Made by a program: the position numbers and the translations under genes. This document shows positions 19,959-30,494 of a DNA stretch of 64,000 nucleotides, piece by piece. This stretch comes from Schistocerca nitens (Eukaryota; Arthropoda; Insecta; Orthoptera; Acrididae). The number at the start of each line of letters is the position of its first letter. Positions within the stretch are counted from its first letter, which is position 1. The notes under the pieces are model-generated. The model was given only the letters and a program-made list of their open reading frames with translations. It searched no databases and had not been told where the DNA came from. The DNA lies in contig NC_064619.1 in NCBI RefSeq assembly GCF_023898315.1, positions 303,652,150 to 303,716,149 of the forward strand. The letters run 5' to 3'.

Positions 19959-22900
19959 GTAAGAGCACTTAACTAATTTTTTTTCTAAATTAAGAAATGC
20001 CAAATAAATGTAAACAAGAAGAGAGAGAAGACAAGTATATTACAGTATGAGATAGAACCACTCTAATAGAAACTGTATCAATGTATATTCAAAACTGGAA
20101 TGGCAGCTCGAAAGGTTCCTTCTGTTTAGTTATGCATCGTTACCTTTTTGTATCTCTCTTCCTCTGTTTCCTTCTATCCATAGTAGAGCGTGCGGGACGT
20201 GTGTGTGGCCAAGTCGCATCATTGACACGTACTTGCCTGCTTGATACATTGCTCGGAAGGATTGAATTTAAGGGGCTGATGATTATTATGTTAATATTGC
20301 GCAACGGATAACGCGTGGGAGGGCTCAAACAACCAAGTGGGCTAGTCAGTAAAAGCCACGCTCTATCATGGTCTGTAAGGATTTATTGTCTAGATTCCAG
20401 AAATTTTACAAACTTAATATGACATTTATTATCTATATTCCCCAAAACTTTACAAATTTAATAATTGCAGCAAACAAAGTCAAGTCAAATATCTTCTAGT
20501 TTTGTCTCGCACTGAAGGTGCTTAAACTAACAGGCATCTTGTTTCCACTTAAGAACTGGGAAAGAGGATGGGACTACGTTGCTGCCCTTGTGGTCCATCT
20601 GCTGGGACAGTGATCGAAATTCGCACCCAAGATTACTACTAGGACCGAATAACAACAATTTTCTTTGGCGGAAAAACGGGGGAACAAATTCATTCACAAA
20701 AGAAAGCAAATTCTTAAAAATAAAACATCCCGTGAAATACGGCACACGCAAATAATCAGTTAACAGCACATGTAAGCATCCTCACCTTAACTAATTTCCA
20801 AGAACGAACTGGTAGCTCGCTGGTAGTTCAGTTCGGCACGACGTGGGTGACCGATACCAACAGCTAATTCCTTTGTACTCACCCCTCTGTTCGTTCTTGC
20901 TTTCCACACTATACAAGCATTCACACGCTCTACCTACGCTTTAACAAAGTAGTTAGGACGTGCTGCTTGCAAATGAGGGTCAGAAAGGAACCATGAACAA
21001 AATTTATTAGATGGCCTAGAAAAATTTTACGTCACACGCTTAGAACCTTACGTATGTAACACACGCATCTCCTACCAGGTTCCACACGGAATCGCCATCC
21101 AAATCACTCATCAGCCGTTACGACCACGTGTTAACTAGGTGGGGTGAGGCCCAAGTTTACTTTAACATCGCAAAAAAAATGCTGCTTCTAAAAGTGAAAC
21201 TATACGATTTTTTTAGAGCTATTGCTGCTCTCGTGTGCTGAAGGCACCAGGTGATTGCAGCACTATAAAGGGATAACGCGAGTCCCCATGCTCACCTCTG
21301 AAAAAGAAACCCTAACTGAAAACTTTAATTGTAAAGGCAAAATTTCTAAAAAAAAATGAATGAATGGCCGTAACGACAAGCTAACTATTTCAATCCTGAA
21401 AAAGAGCGGATTAGTAACAGTGTAAAATATAATACGTCATCCCACGATGAAATTGGCGGCAAAGACGGAGATTGCCCTCGATTCCGTCCGCTCAGTTCAG
21501 CCGCTACCTCAAGAGTGACAATCATAGCGGCCCTCAACGGCTGTTCCCTAACATGGAGGGGAGGAGGACCAGTTACCAACCCCGGATTAGCCCCTGGCAA
21601 TCAGGTGCATCATCTCTGTCTTTACTCCAGGCTTAGGTTGGCACTAACCGACCTACTGGGTGACACATTTCTGCCTTGGCACTACCAGCAGACGAACTCT
21701 TAATACAAACCCCAAACTTAATCAATCCAAGGCAACGTAGTGGGGAAAAGGAAGTGCTTTTATGTAATTATGAATTGAATTAAATAAACACTTCTTCACT
21801 TGAGATATCACACTATTTAAACTAAAAAAATGTTGAACGTATAATGCAACAAAAACTAATTGTACTGAGATGAAACAAACCGTTCCCTCTCAAGCCGTAC
21901 TGTATCCAGCAAAATAAAACACAAAAACACTGTAAAAATCCAGGATGAAATATTAATAAACACGTAGGATGGAGCTGTAATGTAGTACTGAACTCCTCTG
22001 AAATCTTCGTTGTGGTCTGTAGTGTAGCCGGCATTCTAGGTTAGGCTGGAAGGTAATAATTTTGTTGAGAGTTTGCAAAGTAAACAAATGTGAATGCCAA
22101 CTAGAGGTAGTGGGAACAAACTGATCTGCAGTGTAACCTAATGTTTACGTTCACATTATAACTACGAAAACTGGAAGAATGAATCCACTATGCAACTGTT
22201 AACCAGAATGCTGATTGAGACAGAAGAGGCCATGAGCAGGATGCAAGTTCATATAAATCTTTCACACACACAAAACAAATGGAAAGAACTCATTTATTTA
22301 CTGAACCTTAAATTAAGTTTGGTTTTCCTGATCTCAATTTCTTTCTTTCTTTTGCATATAACGCATTTGTTGCAGATTTTGAAACTTTTCCTACCGTGGC
22401 AGCAGTTACCTTTGGCTAATCTCCTTGATCAATAATAGTAAATGGTAGTCTAATGGATCTGATGCTTTACATATTCGGCCAAGTCAGTGAATACAGGTTT
22501 GCAGAGAAAAGTACGAAGTACCTATGACACACACACTTAGAAAAAAGATATTTTTCTGAGATTCCCAATTTCCAGTACTATGCTTCCTATATGTCTTGTC
22601 TGCAGGCAGACAAATGTACACATCATCATTTGTAAGAATAAACTGTATAACTGCCATTCATTCGCAACACTCATAAGCATGAGTCACACTGCAATGCCCT
22701 TTCGAACTGGCGAAAGACAAACTCTGCAATGTACCCAATAACATGGTCCGCCACTCCCTAGAGAAACACACCAGCCTCAACACAGTAATGATCATGGGTC
22801 ACCAAACAGCTTTCCATATCGATTAATACTGAACGAGCTGAGGTGAGATTGTTGTGTTGTTCTATGCTATGTCCATCGTAGACCAGAACAGGGATTTCCT

Positions 22901-23096
22901 GCTACACAACTTCTGTTCTCAGACTTACAAATCGTATTGTGTAACAGTAGTCTCTTGCAGACAGGCATCAACTGGGGTACAGTTGGGTTGTTATTTCATC
23001 CATCATGGCTACGAAATGGTCCTGGGAGAAGTTGTAAGTTGAAAGGAATTTTGGTAATGGTACAGACGATTGAGGCTCGCCTAATTTTGCATAGAA

Positions 23097-23206
23097 GTGT
23101 AAAACACCAGAAATGAATACAAGAAAACCAACAAATTCTGTCTTGTACCACGTGTAAAACGACGGAAATAGGTACAAGCAAACCGATAAATCAAATCTTG
23201 TACCAT
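23097..23206 (+). repeat. imperfect 55-bp tandem duplication
   Basis: gtgtaaaacaccagaaatga at 23097 recurs as gtgtaaaacgacggaaatag at 23152. Each is followed by 'acaag(a/c)aaacc' and 'cttgtacca'. Confidence 0.7.
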
Positions 23207-23907
23207 GATGTGCTGGAGACACTTTGATGTGTTGTCAACAACAAAAGAAGACAGAGAAGGCACTTCACAATTAGTTCCACTGATAGTATGTAGATCCACA
23301 GTATTTAGTGCAGGCTTCCGCCTAAAACGAAAACAAAAAATTACTGTAAACGATGTAATCTGAATAAGGTGCATTTAAGCTGCAGCCTGCTATCAATTAT
23401 TCTCATTCTTTCAAGAGAAATCAGATACTTGCAGTATGTATAAATCTTCATTTGGACTTCTATATATGCACTTAAATCACATTCCTTCACGCCAAGATAT
23501 CACATATCAGGAACACATGGAGGGGGAAGGGGGGGGGGGGGGAAGAACTGCTTATGGAGAAGCTCCATTTAACCCAGCGGAGAAAAAGGTCAAGGAAGTG
23601 ATTGCATTATCAAATATCTAAGTTGTTACAGTATAAAGTCACTTATATATTTTGAAATTCTTTTCGTTAGGACGTGACTTGCCTGTATAGATTTCCACAA
23701 ATGGAGGCAAGCCAGAGATTGGCTGAATTTTATAAAATCCTGTAAAAATATGTGTTATGTAATTAAATATCAATTTTTCACTAACGTATACAGCAACAGA
23801 AATAATGTCTGCTACCTTGGTTTCAACCATTTATGTATTAATTTTAAAGGAACTACTCGTAAACTCAAAACTGATATTCTATTTTTTACTTGCCTACAGT
23901 AAGTGAG

Positions 23908-24230
23908 GGCAACGGCCTTGCCGCAGTGGATGCACCAGTTCCCGTGAGATCACCGAAGTTAAGCGCTGTTGGGTGTGGCCGGCACTTGGATGGGTGACCA
24001 TCCAGGCCGCCATGTGCTGTTGCCATTTCTCGGGGTGCACTCAGCCTCGAGATGCCAATTGAAGAGCTACTCGACCGAATGGTAACGGCTCCGGTCAAAG
24101 AAAACCATCGTAACGACCGGGTGAGCGGTGAGCTGAACACACATGCCTCCTACCCGCGTCTTCAACTGAGGATGACACGGCGGTCGGATGGTCCCGATGG
24201 GCCACTTGTGGCCTGAAGACGAAGTGCTGT
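23908..24230 (+). mobile_element. 5S rRNA-derived SINE (SINE3-like)
   Basis: The first ~120 bases are unmistakably related to 5S rRNA: 'gatcaccgaagttaagcg' at about 23948-23965 and 'acttggatgggtgaccatcc' at about 23985-24004 are the conserved 5S internal regions, including the pol III A-box and C-box areas. A ~200-base unrelated body follows (to about 24230). The imperfect direct repeat agtaagtgag (23898-23907) and agtaaatgag (24231-24240) is the target duplication. The body lies next to the promoter head exactly as in SINE3 families, so this is a retroposon and not a 5S gene. Confidence 0.88.
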
Positions 24231-24240
24231 AGTAAATGAG

Positions 24241-24579
24241 GATAAAACTTAGGAAAACTTGAATACTCAGATTTTTCCCTAAATCGGACTGACGAAACTG
24301 ATGTTAGGTGCATGTTTTGCTTCCTAGAGATGCTGAGAACACACACTGACAGAAGAAAAATAGCATCTCGAAGAAGGAGTTGTGCGACATAAACGAAAAC
24401 TGGTAGGAATGTTTCTTCACCTGAAAGATGATTGTTCAAATATCGCGCCAGTCGCATAAGAATGGCGCTAGTAGCGTAACTATGAGGATTCAAATCACGT
24501 TTGCTAAAGTACACGCTGTAACGGTCGTAAGCGTTAGTTATCTTTGAGAAAGGACGTGGTGAGATGACGTTAGTCAAGA
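24241..24579. other. short intergenic gap
   Basis: Nothing recognised. The right part probably belongs to the 5' region of the Tc1-like remnant that follows. Confidence 0.4.
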
Positions 24580-25487
24580 ATGCCTTTAAGGCGACAAAAA
24601 CGCCATTATCAACGCCTCAGTGGGTTTGAACGTGGTCGTGTAATAGGATGTTCCTTCTGCAATATTTCGAATGCCGTGGCAACAGTTACCAGGAGAATGT
24701 ACGCACGCAAGAAGACTGGCCTCCAGGCGCCCACGTGGCAATACAGAGAGGGGAGACTATCGTATTCGGCGTTTGGCTCTGGCCCATCATACTGCATCTG
24801 CAGCAAAACTTTGAGCAGTAGTTGGCCCCACAGTGACCCAAGGAACTGTTCCAAATCGGGTACTTCAACGACAGCCCAGAGCCAGACGCTCTGTAACGTT
24901 CACTCCACTGGCCCCAAGCCACCACCATTTTCGTCATCAGTGGTGTCAGGCGAGAGGTCTTTAGACGGCAACGTGGAGGTCTGCTGTTTTTTCTGGCTCG
25001 GTGACAGTGACCGCCGGGTGTTAGTTATAAGGAGGTCAGTTGAGGACCTGGAACCAACTTGTCTGTGTGCTAGACACATTGGGCCTACACCTGGAATTAT
25101 GGCCTGGGGCGTGATTTCATATGACAGTAAGAGCACTCTCGTGGTTATCCCACGCACCCCGACTGCAAAACTGCACGTCAGTATGGTACTTCGACCTGTC
25201 GTGCTGCCATTTACGAACAGCGTTTCAGGGATGTTTTCCTACAGGATAACGCTCGCCCACTTACTTCTGTTGTATCCCAACAAGCTCTACAGAGTGTATA
25301 CGTGTTGCCTGGAACTACTCGATCACCAGATCTGTCTCCAATCGAGCGCATATGGGACATCATCGGACGACAACTCCAGCGTCATCCACAACCAGTATTA
25401 ACCGTCTCTGTATTGAGCATGCACTGGGCGTGGAACTCCATCCCACAAACTCGCACCCGGAAGTCAAGCAGTAGCTCGCCACTGTAG
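24580..25487 (+). pseudogene. Tc1-like transposase remnant, family 2
   Basis: It opens MPLRRQKRHYQRLSGFERGR, a Tc1 N-terminal helix-turn-helix start. The frame then runs partly out of register. Recognisable pieces are ARHIGPTPGIMAWGVISYDS (about 25067-25125), VLRPVVLPF, then in a shifted frame TRSPDLSPIERIWDIIGRQL (about 25317-25375) and WNSIPQ. The catalytic Glu of SPIERIWD is visible; the first Asp block is lost. Several frameshifts are present. Terminal repeats were not found, so the ends of the element are not set. Confidence 0.75.
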
Positions 25488-25646
25488 CTGGTCATTATTT
25501 TGCTGAAATGTAAGCCTAGGATAACTTGGCATGAAAGGCAGCAAACCGTGACGTAGAATATCGTCCATTTACAGCTGTGCTGCAACAGTACCGCGGTTGA
25601 CGACCAACGGGGTCCTGTATCACACGAAACGGCGCCTCAGACAAAT

Positions 25647-26716
25647 CTACATCTACATCTACATCCATACTCCGCAAGCCACCTGACGGTGTGTGGCGGA
25701 GGGTACCCTGAGTACCTCTACCGGTTCTCCCTTCTATTCCAGTCTCGTATTGTTCGTGGAAAGAAGGATTGTCTGTATGCTTCTGTGTGGACTCTAATCT
25801 CTCTGATTTTATCCTCATGGTCTCTTCGCGAGATATACGTAGGAGGGAGCGATATACTGCTGGACTCTTCGGTGAAGGTATGTTCTCGAAACTTTAAAAA
25901 AAAGCCCGTACCGAGCTACTGAGCGTCTCCCCTGCAGAGTCTTCCACTGGAGTTTATCTGTCATCTCCGTAACGCTTTCGCGATTACTAAATGATCCTGT
26001 AACGAAGCGCGCTGCTCTCCGTTGGATCTTCTCTATCTCTTCTATCAACCCTATCTGGTACGGATCCCACACCGCTGAGCAGTATTCAAGCAGTGGGCGA
26101 ACAAGCGTACTGTAACCTACTTCCTTTGTTTTCGGATTGCATTCCTTAGGATTCCTCCAATGAATCTCAGTCTGGCATCTGCTTTACCGACGATCAACTT
26201 TATATGATCATTCCATTTTCAATCACTCCTAATGCGTACTCCCAGATAATTTATGGAATTAACTGCTTCCAGTTGCTGACCTGCTATTTTGTAGCTAAAT
26301 GATAAGGGATCTATCTTTCTATGTATTCGCAGCACATTACACTTGTCTACATTGAGATTCAATTGCCATTCCCTGCACCATGCGTCAATTCGCTGCAGAT
26401 CCTCCTGCATTTCAATACAATTTTCCATTGTTACAAACTCTCGATACACCACAGCATCATCTGCAAAAAGCCTCAGTGAACTTCCGATGTCATCCACCAG
26501 GTCATTTATGTGTATTGTGAACAGCAACGGTCCCATGACACTCCCCTGTGGCACACCTGAAATCACTCTTACTTCGGAAGACTTCTCTCCATTGAGAATG
26601 ACATGCTGCGTTCTGTTATCTAGGAACTCCTCAATCCAATCACACAATTGGTCTGATAGTCCATATGCTCTTACTTTGCTCATTAAACGACTGTGGGGAA
26701 CTGTGTCGAACTCCTA
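25647..26716 (-). mobile_element. CR1-like LINE, 5'-truncated (LINE copy 3)
   Basis: The 3' end at 25647 is an (atctac)n repeat on the plus strand (GATGTA on the coding strand) followed by the same tail as LINE copy 1. The 5' break is at about 26716, within the RT codons for FDTVPH. The element separates two Tc1-like remnants. Overall resemblance to copy 1 is high by eye. Confidence 0.9.
25690..26716 (-). pseudogene. LINE reverse transcriptase, C-terminal part
   Basis: It begins in mid RT: VRAYGLSDQLCDWIEEFLDN, SGVPQGSVMGPLLFTI, LFADDAVVYREFVTMENCIE (catalytic ADD intact), REWQLNLNVDKCNVLRIHRK and NYLGVRIRSD. After a frameshift near 26220 it continues as MWDPYQIGLIEEIEKIQRRA and SFSNRESVTEMTDKLQWKTL. 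The N-terminal endonuclease is absent because of 5' truncation. Confidence 0.85.
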
Positions 26717-27302
26717 GTTTTCAGGACGTATGGCGTGTGACAGGCAGGTTGGTACCCCACTGATCCCCAGGGCGTCTCTAGACACATCTTCGGCCTGGAA
26801 TCGCACTAACTGGAGTAGAACTGATGACGAGTCCCACTTCGGTTTGAGTCCCAATGACCAACGAAGACATGTCTGGAGATTACTGGGCAGGGGTGGGATG
26901 CCAGCCTATCTGTTGCCCGCCATACGGCCAGACAACCGGATGTGATAGTCTGGGGTGCCATTTCATAACATGACCCCTTTCGACGCCCAATTTTGTTGCC
27001 CTTCATTGCAAGCCATCTTGTGCTTACATTTAACCGAGATAATGCCTGTCAACACATGGCGAGAGTTTCTACAGTTTGTGTTCGTTCTTGCCAAATCCAA
27101 TCTTGGCCAGCAAGGTCGCCAGATCTCTCCAGAATTGAGAAATCTTGGAGCACTATGGATATGGCCCTCCAACTACCTCGGGATTCTGATTATCTAAAGG
27201 TCCAGTTAGACGGTCTTTGGCACGGTATTCTCCAAGACGACATGCAATATCTCTATCATAAAGTGTCAAGCCGAATAACTGCTTGTATAAGGGCCAAAGG
27301 TG
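26717..27302 (+). pseudogene. Tc1-like transposase fragment, middle to C-terminus
   Basis: Blocks in order: DDESHFGLSPNDQRRHVWR (first catalytic Asp block), a VIVWGAIS match near 26943, FNRDNACQHMAR (second Asp block), WPARSPDLSRIEKSWSTMDM (Glu retained) and DMQYLYHKVSSRITACIRAK. The left side is cut by the LINE insertion point and the right side ends where the LTR element begins, so neither terminal repeat is seen. It differs from the 24.6 kb remnant, which already has its own C-terminal half, so it is a separate copy. Confidence 0.75.
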
Positions 27303-27681
27303 TGAAACATCCCCTTAGAAAAATTTATGACTTACTGTGCTGATAAACCTCTTACGTTATTTGCTTTTCAAACAGCTGAGCAGAACTGAACGTACTCAGA
27401 CATTTCTCTCTTTACTTATTCTGACCATCACTAAACTGACACACAATATTTTTAGCGCAACGCAATCTGACTTTAATAATCCCTAAAAAAGAATGGCCCT
27501 GACTAACAATAACCTATCCCTTTCATGAATCACTTACCTCACAAAAATCTTCATTACTCGAACTACTGCTATACAGCAAGCGCCAATACTGCCAGATAAA
27601 TAAAAGATTATAACTACTGAAGTCACTAACTATTTTGATAGAGAACAAACAATGTATTTACCTTAATAGTGTTCAAAAGTC

Positions 27682-27751
<70 letters not shown>

Positions 27752-28006
27752 TTCATGACATCCAGTCTTAGAAATGCACTCTCTCTGATGGACACACGTC
27801 CAGATCATCCGCTCTCAAAACTCCGCCATCTCACTCCCCACATCCACCAGTGCTGGCGGTTCACCTCCAACTGCACAACGCTACGCGCTGTTAACAGCCA
27901 ACTGCCCAACACTACAATAGCAAATTCCAACAATGCAAACCAGCCACAGACTGCACACAGCAAATTCAGTGATTTTCATATAGAGCGCTACATGGCGTTA
28001 CCAACA
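27303..28006 (-). repeat. left (3') LTR of the gag-only element
   Basis: It pairs with the block at 36085-38092. It contains a long (AT)n microsatellite at 27684-27748 and a stretch near 27340-27430 not present in the other LTR. It abuts the C-terminal end of a Tc1-like transposase fragment, which marks the insertion target. Confidence 0.75.
27684..27748 (+). repeat. (AT)n microsatellite
   Basis: About 32 AT dinucleotides within the left LTR. The homologous place in the right LTR (about 36400-36408) has only a few, so the expansion came after integration. Confidence 0.95.
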
Positions 28007-28329
28007 TAACCCCGATGCTCCTCACAAAAAGTTTTACAAATTGTTTTGGTCAGTGGCCAATAATGATTTGATAAAATTTTTCATAATTATAATAACAAAG
28101 ATATCAAATTCACACACTTATTGATACAATGTTAGTCAAAAGCTAAAATTTTCTCACAGTCCATACAGTCAGTCCTGATCATTCATCACAGTAAAATTTC
28201 AGTGTTGTTTTTTTTTTTCAGAGTGTGAGCAGTAAAAGAAAATGAACACGGAAGTAGTGGATTTCCATGCAGTCTTGAAGGAGTAGTGTTGTCCTTCAAC
28301 GGAAAGACAATGTTGACTCTTGACGTGCA

Positions 28330-28555
28330 GACAGGTAATGGGCCACAACAGAGCAAACCCACAACAGAGTCAGTCGAAGTTTTGAAGAATATTGATAGGT
28401 AGGTCATCACAGAGCAGACCATTGTAGTCTTGTTAGAGATTACGGTATTGGTGGGCCACCAGAGGTGCATACCCACTGCAGTCCTTGTAGAAATAATGGT
28501 ATTGGTGGGCCATCAAATATGCAAACCCACTGTAGTCCTAGTAGAGACGGCTAGC
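28330..28555 (+). repeat. degenerate ~54-bp tandem repeats
   Basis: 'ggtattggtgggcca' at 28444 recurs at 28498 (period 54), with 'tacccactgcagtcctt' / 'aacccactgtagtccta' in phase. Weaker related units precede it from about 28330 (gggccacaacagagcaaaccc) and about 28400. The array lies just inside the left LTR. Confidence 0.65.
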
Positions 28556-29097
28556 AGCAATCTGTTGCGACTGTGCAGGTGCATAATCACCATCGAAGAG
28601 TCTTGCGAACAATGTAGCAAGTCCATAAACCACCACTTGTGCACTCACAAAGTTTTTGGAAATGTCCTTAGAAGCGGCAATGCTGTTAACCAGTCCCTTG
28701 CTGAATTATTAACACACGTGCAAACACTAACAGTCCCAACTTGTCACACATTGTGTATATACTATGACCAACAGAAATGTGTGCACTGAAATGAATCCTT
28801 ACAAGTTACTTAATTTGATGAACTGGTGTCAATTACAATTTTAAATTTACGACACGAAAACACAATTACAAAGGTACAAAATACATCATTAAAGAACATA
28901 ACAATACAGATAACATTTGTGGTAATACGGGTTTTACAAAAGAATCGAAGTAACATATACATCAGTGTTACAGGAATTATGACATAAGTAAACACATAAA
29001 AGGTCAGAATAACTTTCGAAACATCAACTTCACACGTGAGCATTAAAACAAAACAGAATAAATAATGTCTAAACATCTTTACAAAGTAAATAACATA
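28556..29097. other. noncoding interior of the LTR element
   Basis: AT-rich, with no protein family recognised on either strand. Confidence 0.4.
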
Positions 29098-30494
29098 CAC
29101 TGCTGGCCACCGTAAATGCAACACCAAGAAAGACAAGAGGTAGCACAACAAAATTTATTTTGTAGATAACATGTTGACCAAGTATCAAATGATTACGTTT
29201 ACAGGCGTCTGTGACATGTGGTTCCTGCCAGAATCAGTAGCCAGAGTAGCCGCCATTGTTGGAGATCACCGCTGCCACACGTCTCGGCATTGAGTCAAAG
29301 AGACGTTGGATGTGTTCCTGGGGTACAGCAGCCCAAGCAGCTTCCACACGTTGCCAAAGATCTTCTGGTGTGGCAGCTGGGGATGTAATCTGGGTCACTC
29401 GTTAAGCAACCATGGACGACATGTTTTCTATCGGCGAAAGCGAGCCGGCCAGGGAAGCAATTCAATCTGGTTATTGACGAAGAACCTTTGGACAATGCGT
29501 GCCACGTGTGGTCGCGCATTATCCTGTTGAAATATGGCTGTGGCCGAGCCCTGAAGGTAAGGAAGGACAACTGGCTCCAGCACCTCGGATATGTAGCGCC
29601 GGCTATTTAAAGTACCGGCAATGCGTACTAGAGGCGTGCGAGAGTAATATCCAATACCGCCCCATACCATAATACCCGGTGCAAGACCAGTGTGGCGGTG
29701 CATAATGCAGCTGTCCAGCATCCTCTCTCCACGGTGTCTCCACACTCGAATCCGACCATCGTGGTGCTGCAGACAAAGCGTGCCTCGTCAGTAAAGACAA
29801 CGTCATTCCATTCTGCCGTCCACATCCGTCTGTCATTACACCATTGGCGATGGAGACGTCTGTGGTTCTGCGTCAATGGTAGACGAAGCAATGGACGTCT
29901 TGCGGACAGACCACTCTGCTGTAAACGGCGTCGAATGGTACGCGCAGACACTGGATGATGCGTTACAGACGCAATGTGCTGTGCTATGCTTCGGGATGTC
30001 ACTGAGCGATCCGTCACTGCCATGCGCACAATTTGCCTATCAGCACGTGCAGTGGTGCACCGAGGTGAATGCGATCGACCACGTCGGTCCGTCGTACCCT
30101 CCTGCATCCAACGGTCACATATCCGCATTACAGTTGTTTGGTTTCGTCCAACACGACTAGAGATTTCTCAGTATGATAATCCACAATCTCGGTAAGTCAC
30201 TATCCTTCCTCTGTCGAACTCGGATACTTGATCAAAAGATGTTCGCTGTTGTCTACGAGGCATAACTGATCGTCTTGTGAAACAACCACAAGGTAAACAC
30301 ACGTGCCGAACGTACACTCGTCGAAATCGCCAAGCCTTAAATGGCGCTATGAGGTGGCGCCACAGGCGCGCGTGATGTGCGTCTGCGCTGAAACTCTAAT
30401 CAGTTGCATATCTCATCGCTGCAAACTCATGGTGTAAATTTCACTCGATTCGGATGCTTCTTTCAGGGTGTTGCATTTACGGTGGCCAGCGGTG
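29098..30494 (-). mobile_element. Tc1-like DNA transposon, DD34E family, nested in LTR element
   Basis: The inverted repeats are about 27 bp: cactgctggccaccgtaaat at 29098 and the reverse complement of its counterpart ending ggccagcggtg at 30494, with one mismatch. TA lies on both sides (29096-29097, 30495-30496). Length is 1397 bp, close to a complete element. Its terminal repeats are unlike those of the 1422-bp copies, so it is a different family. Confidence 0.93.
29200..30263 (-). pseudogene. Tc1-family transposase (DD34E), lightly broken
   Basis: The start at 30263 gives MPRRQQRTSF, then FDRGRIVTYRD, a helix-turn-helix interrupted by a TGA where relatives have Arg (SYREI). RICDRWMQEGTTDRRGRSHS through VFTDEARFVC (first Asp) is open. 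A frameshift near 29750 precedes TGLAPGIMVWGGIGYYSRTP, then QQDNARPHVARIVQ (second Asp) and LPWPAR. A further frameshift near 29430 leads to the C-terminal part. Counting through the shifted frame, 34 residues separate Asp and the expected Glu, as in classical Tc1. Confidence 0.85.

Larger units (their letters stand above)
18888..23897. other. long unclassified stretch
   Basis: No recognisable transposon protein is seen in about 5 kb. Minor structure: an imperfect 43-bp tandem duplication at 20381-20466 (atttattgtctag / atttattatctat), a 55-bp one at 23097-23206, and a G run near 23529-23542. The part 20520-21720 has the look of long noncoding repeat sequence, possibly an LTR or leader, but no paired copy is present here to prove it. 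Confidence 0.4.

Noticed and set aside
23908-24030. Genuine 5S rRNA gene
   Set aside because: Single copy with several changes, attached to a SINE body and flanked by a target duplication.
27291-27302. Target-site duplication for the 27303-38092 LTR element
   Set aside because: The bases before the left LTR (aaaggtg) and after the right LTR (taaaaacc) do not match, so no duplication is claimed.
27681-27760. Tyr/Ile repeat protein at the (AT)n tract
   Set aside because: A microsatellite read-through; the partner LTR lacks it.
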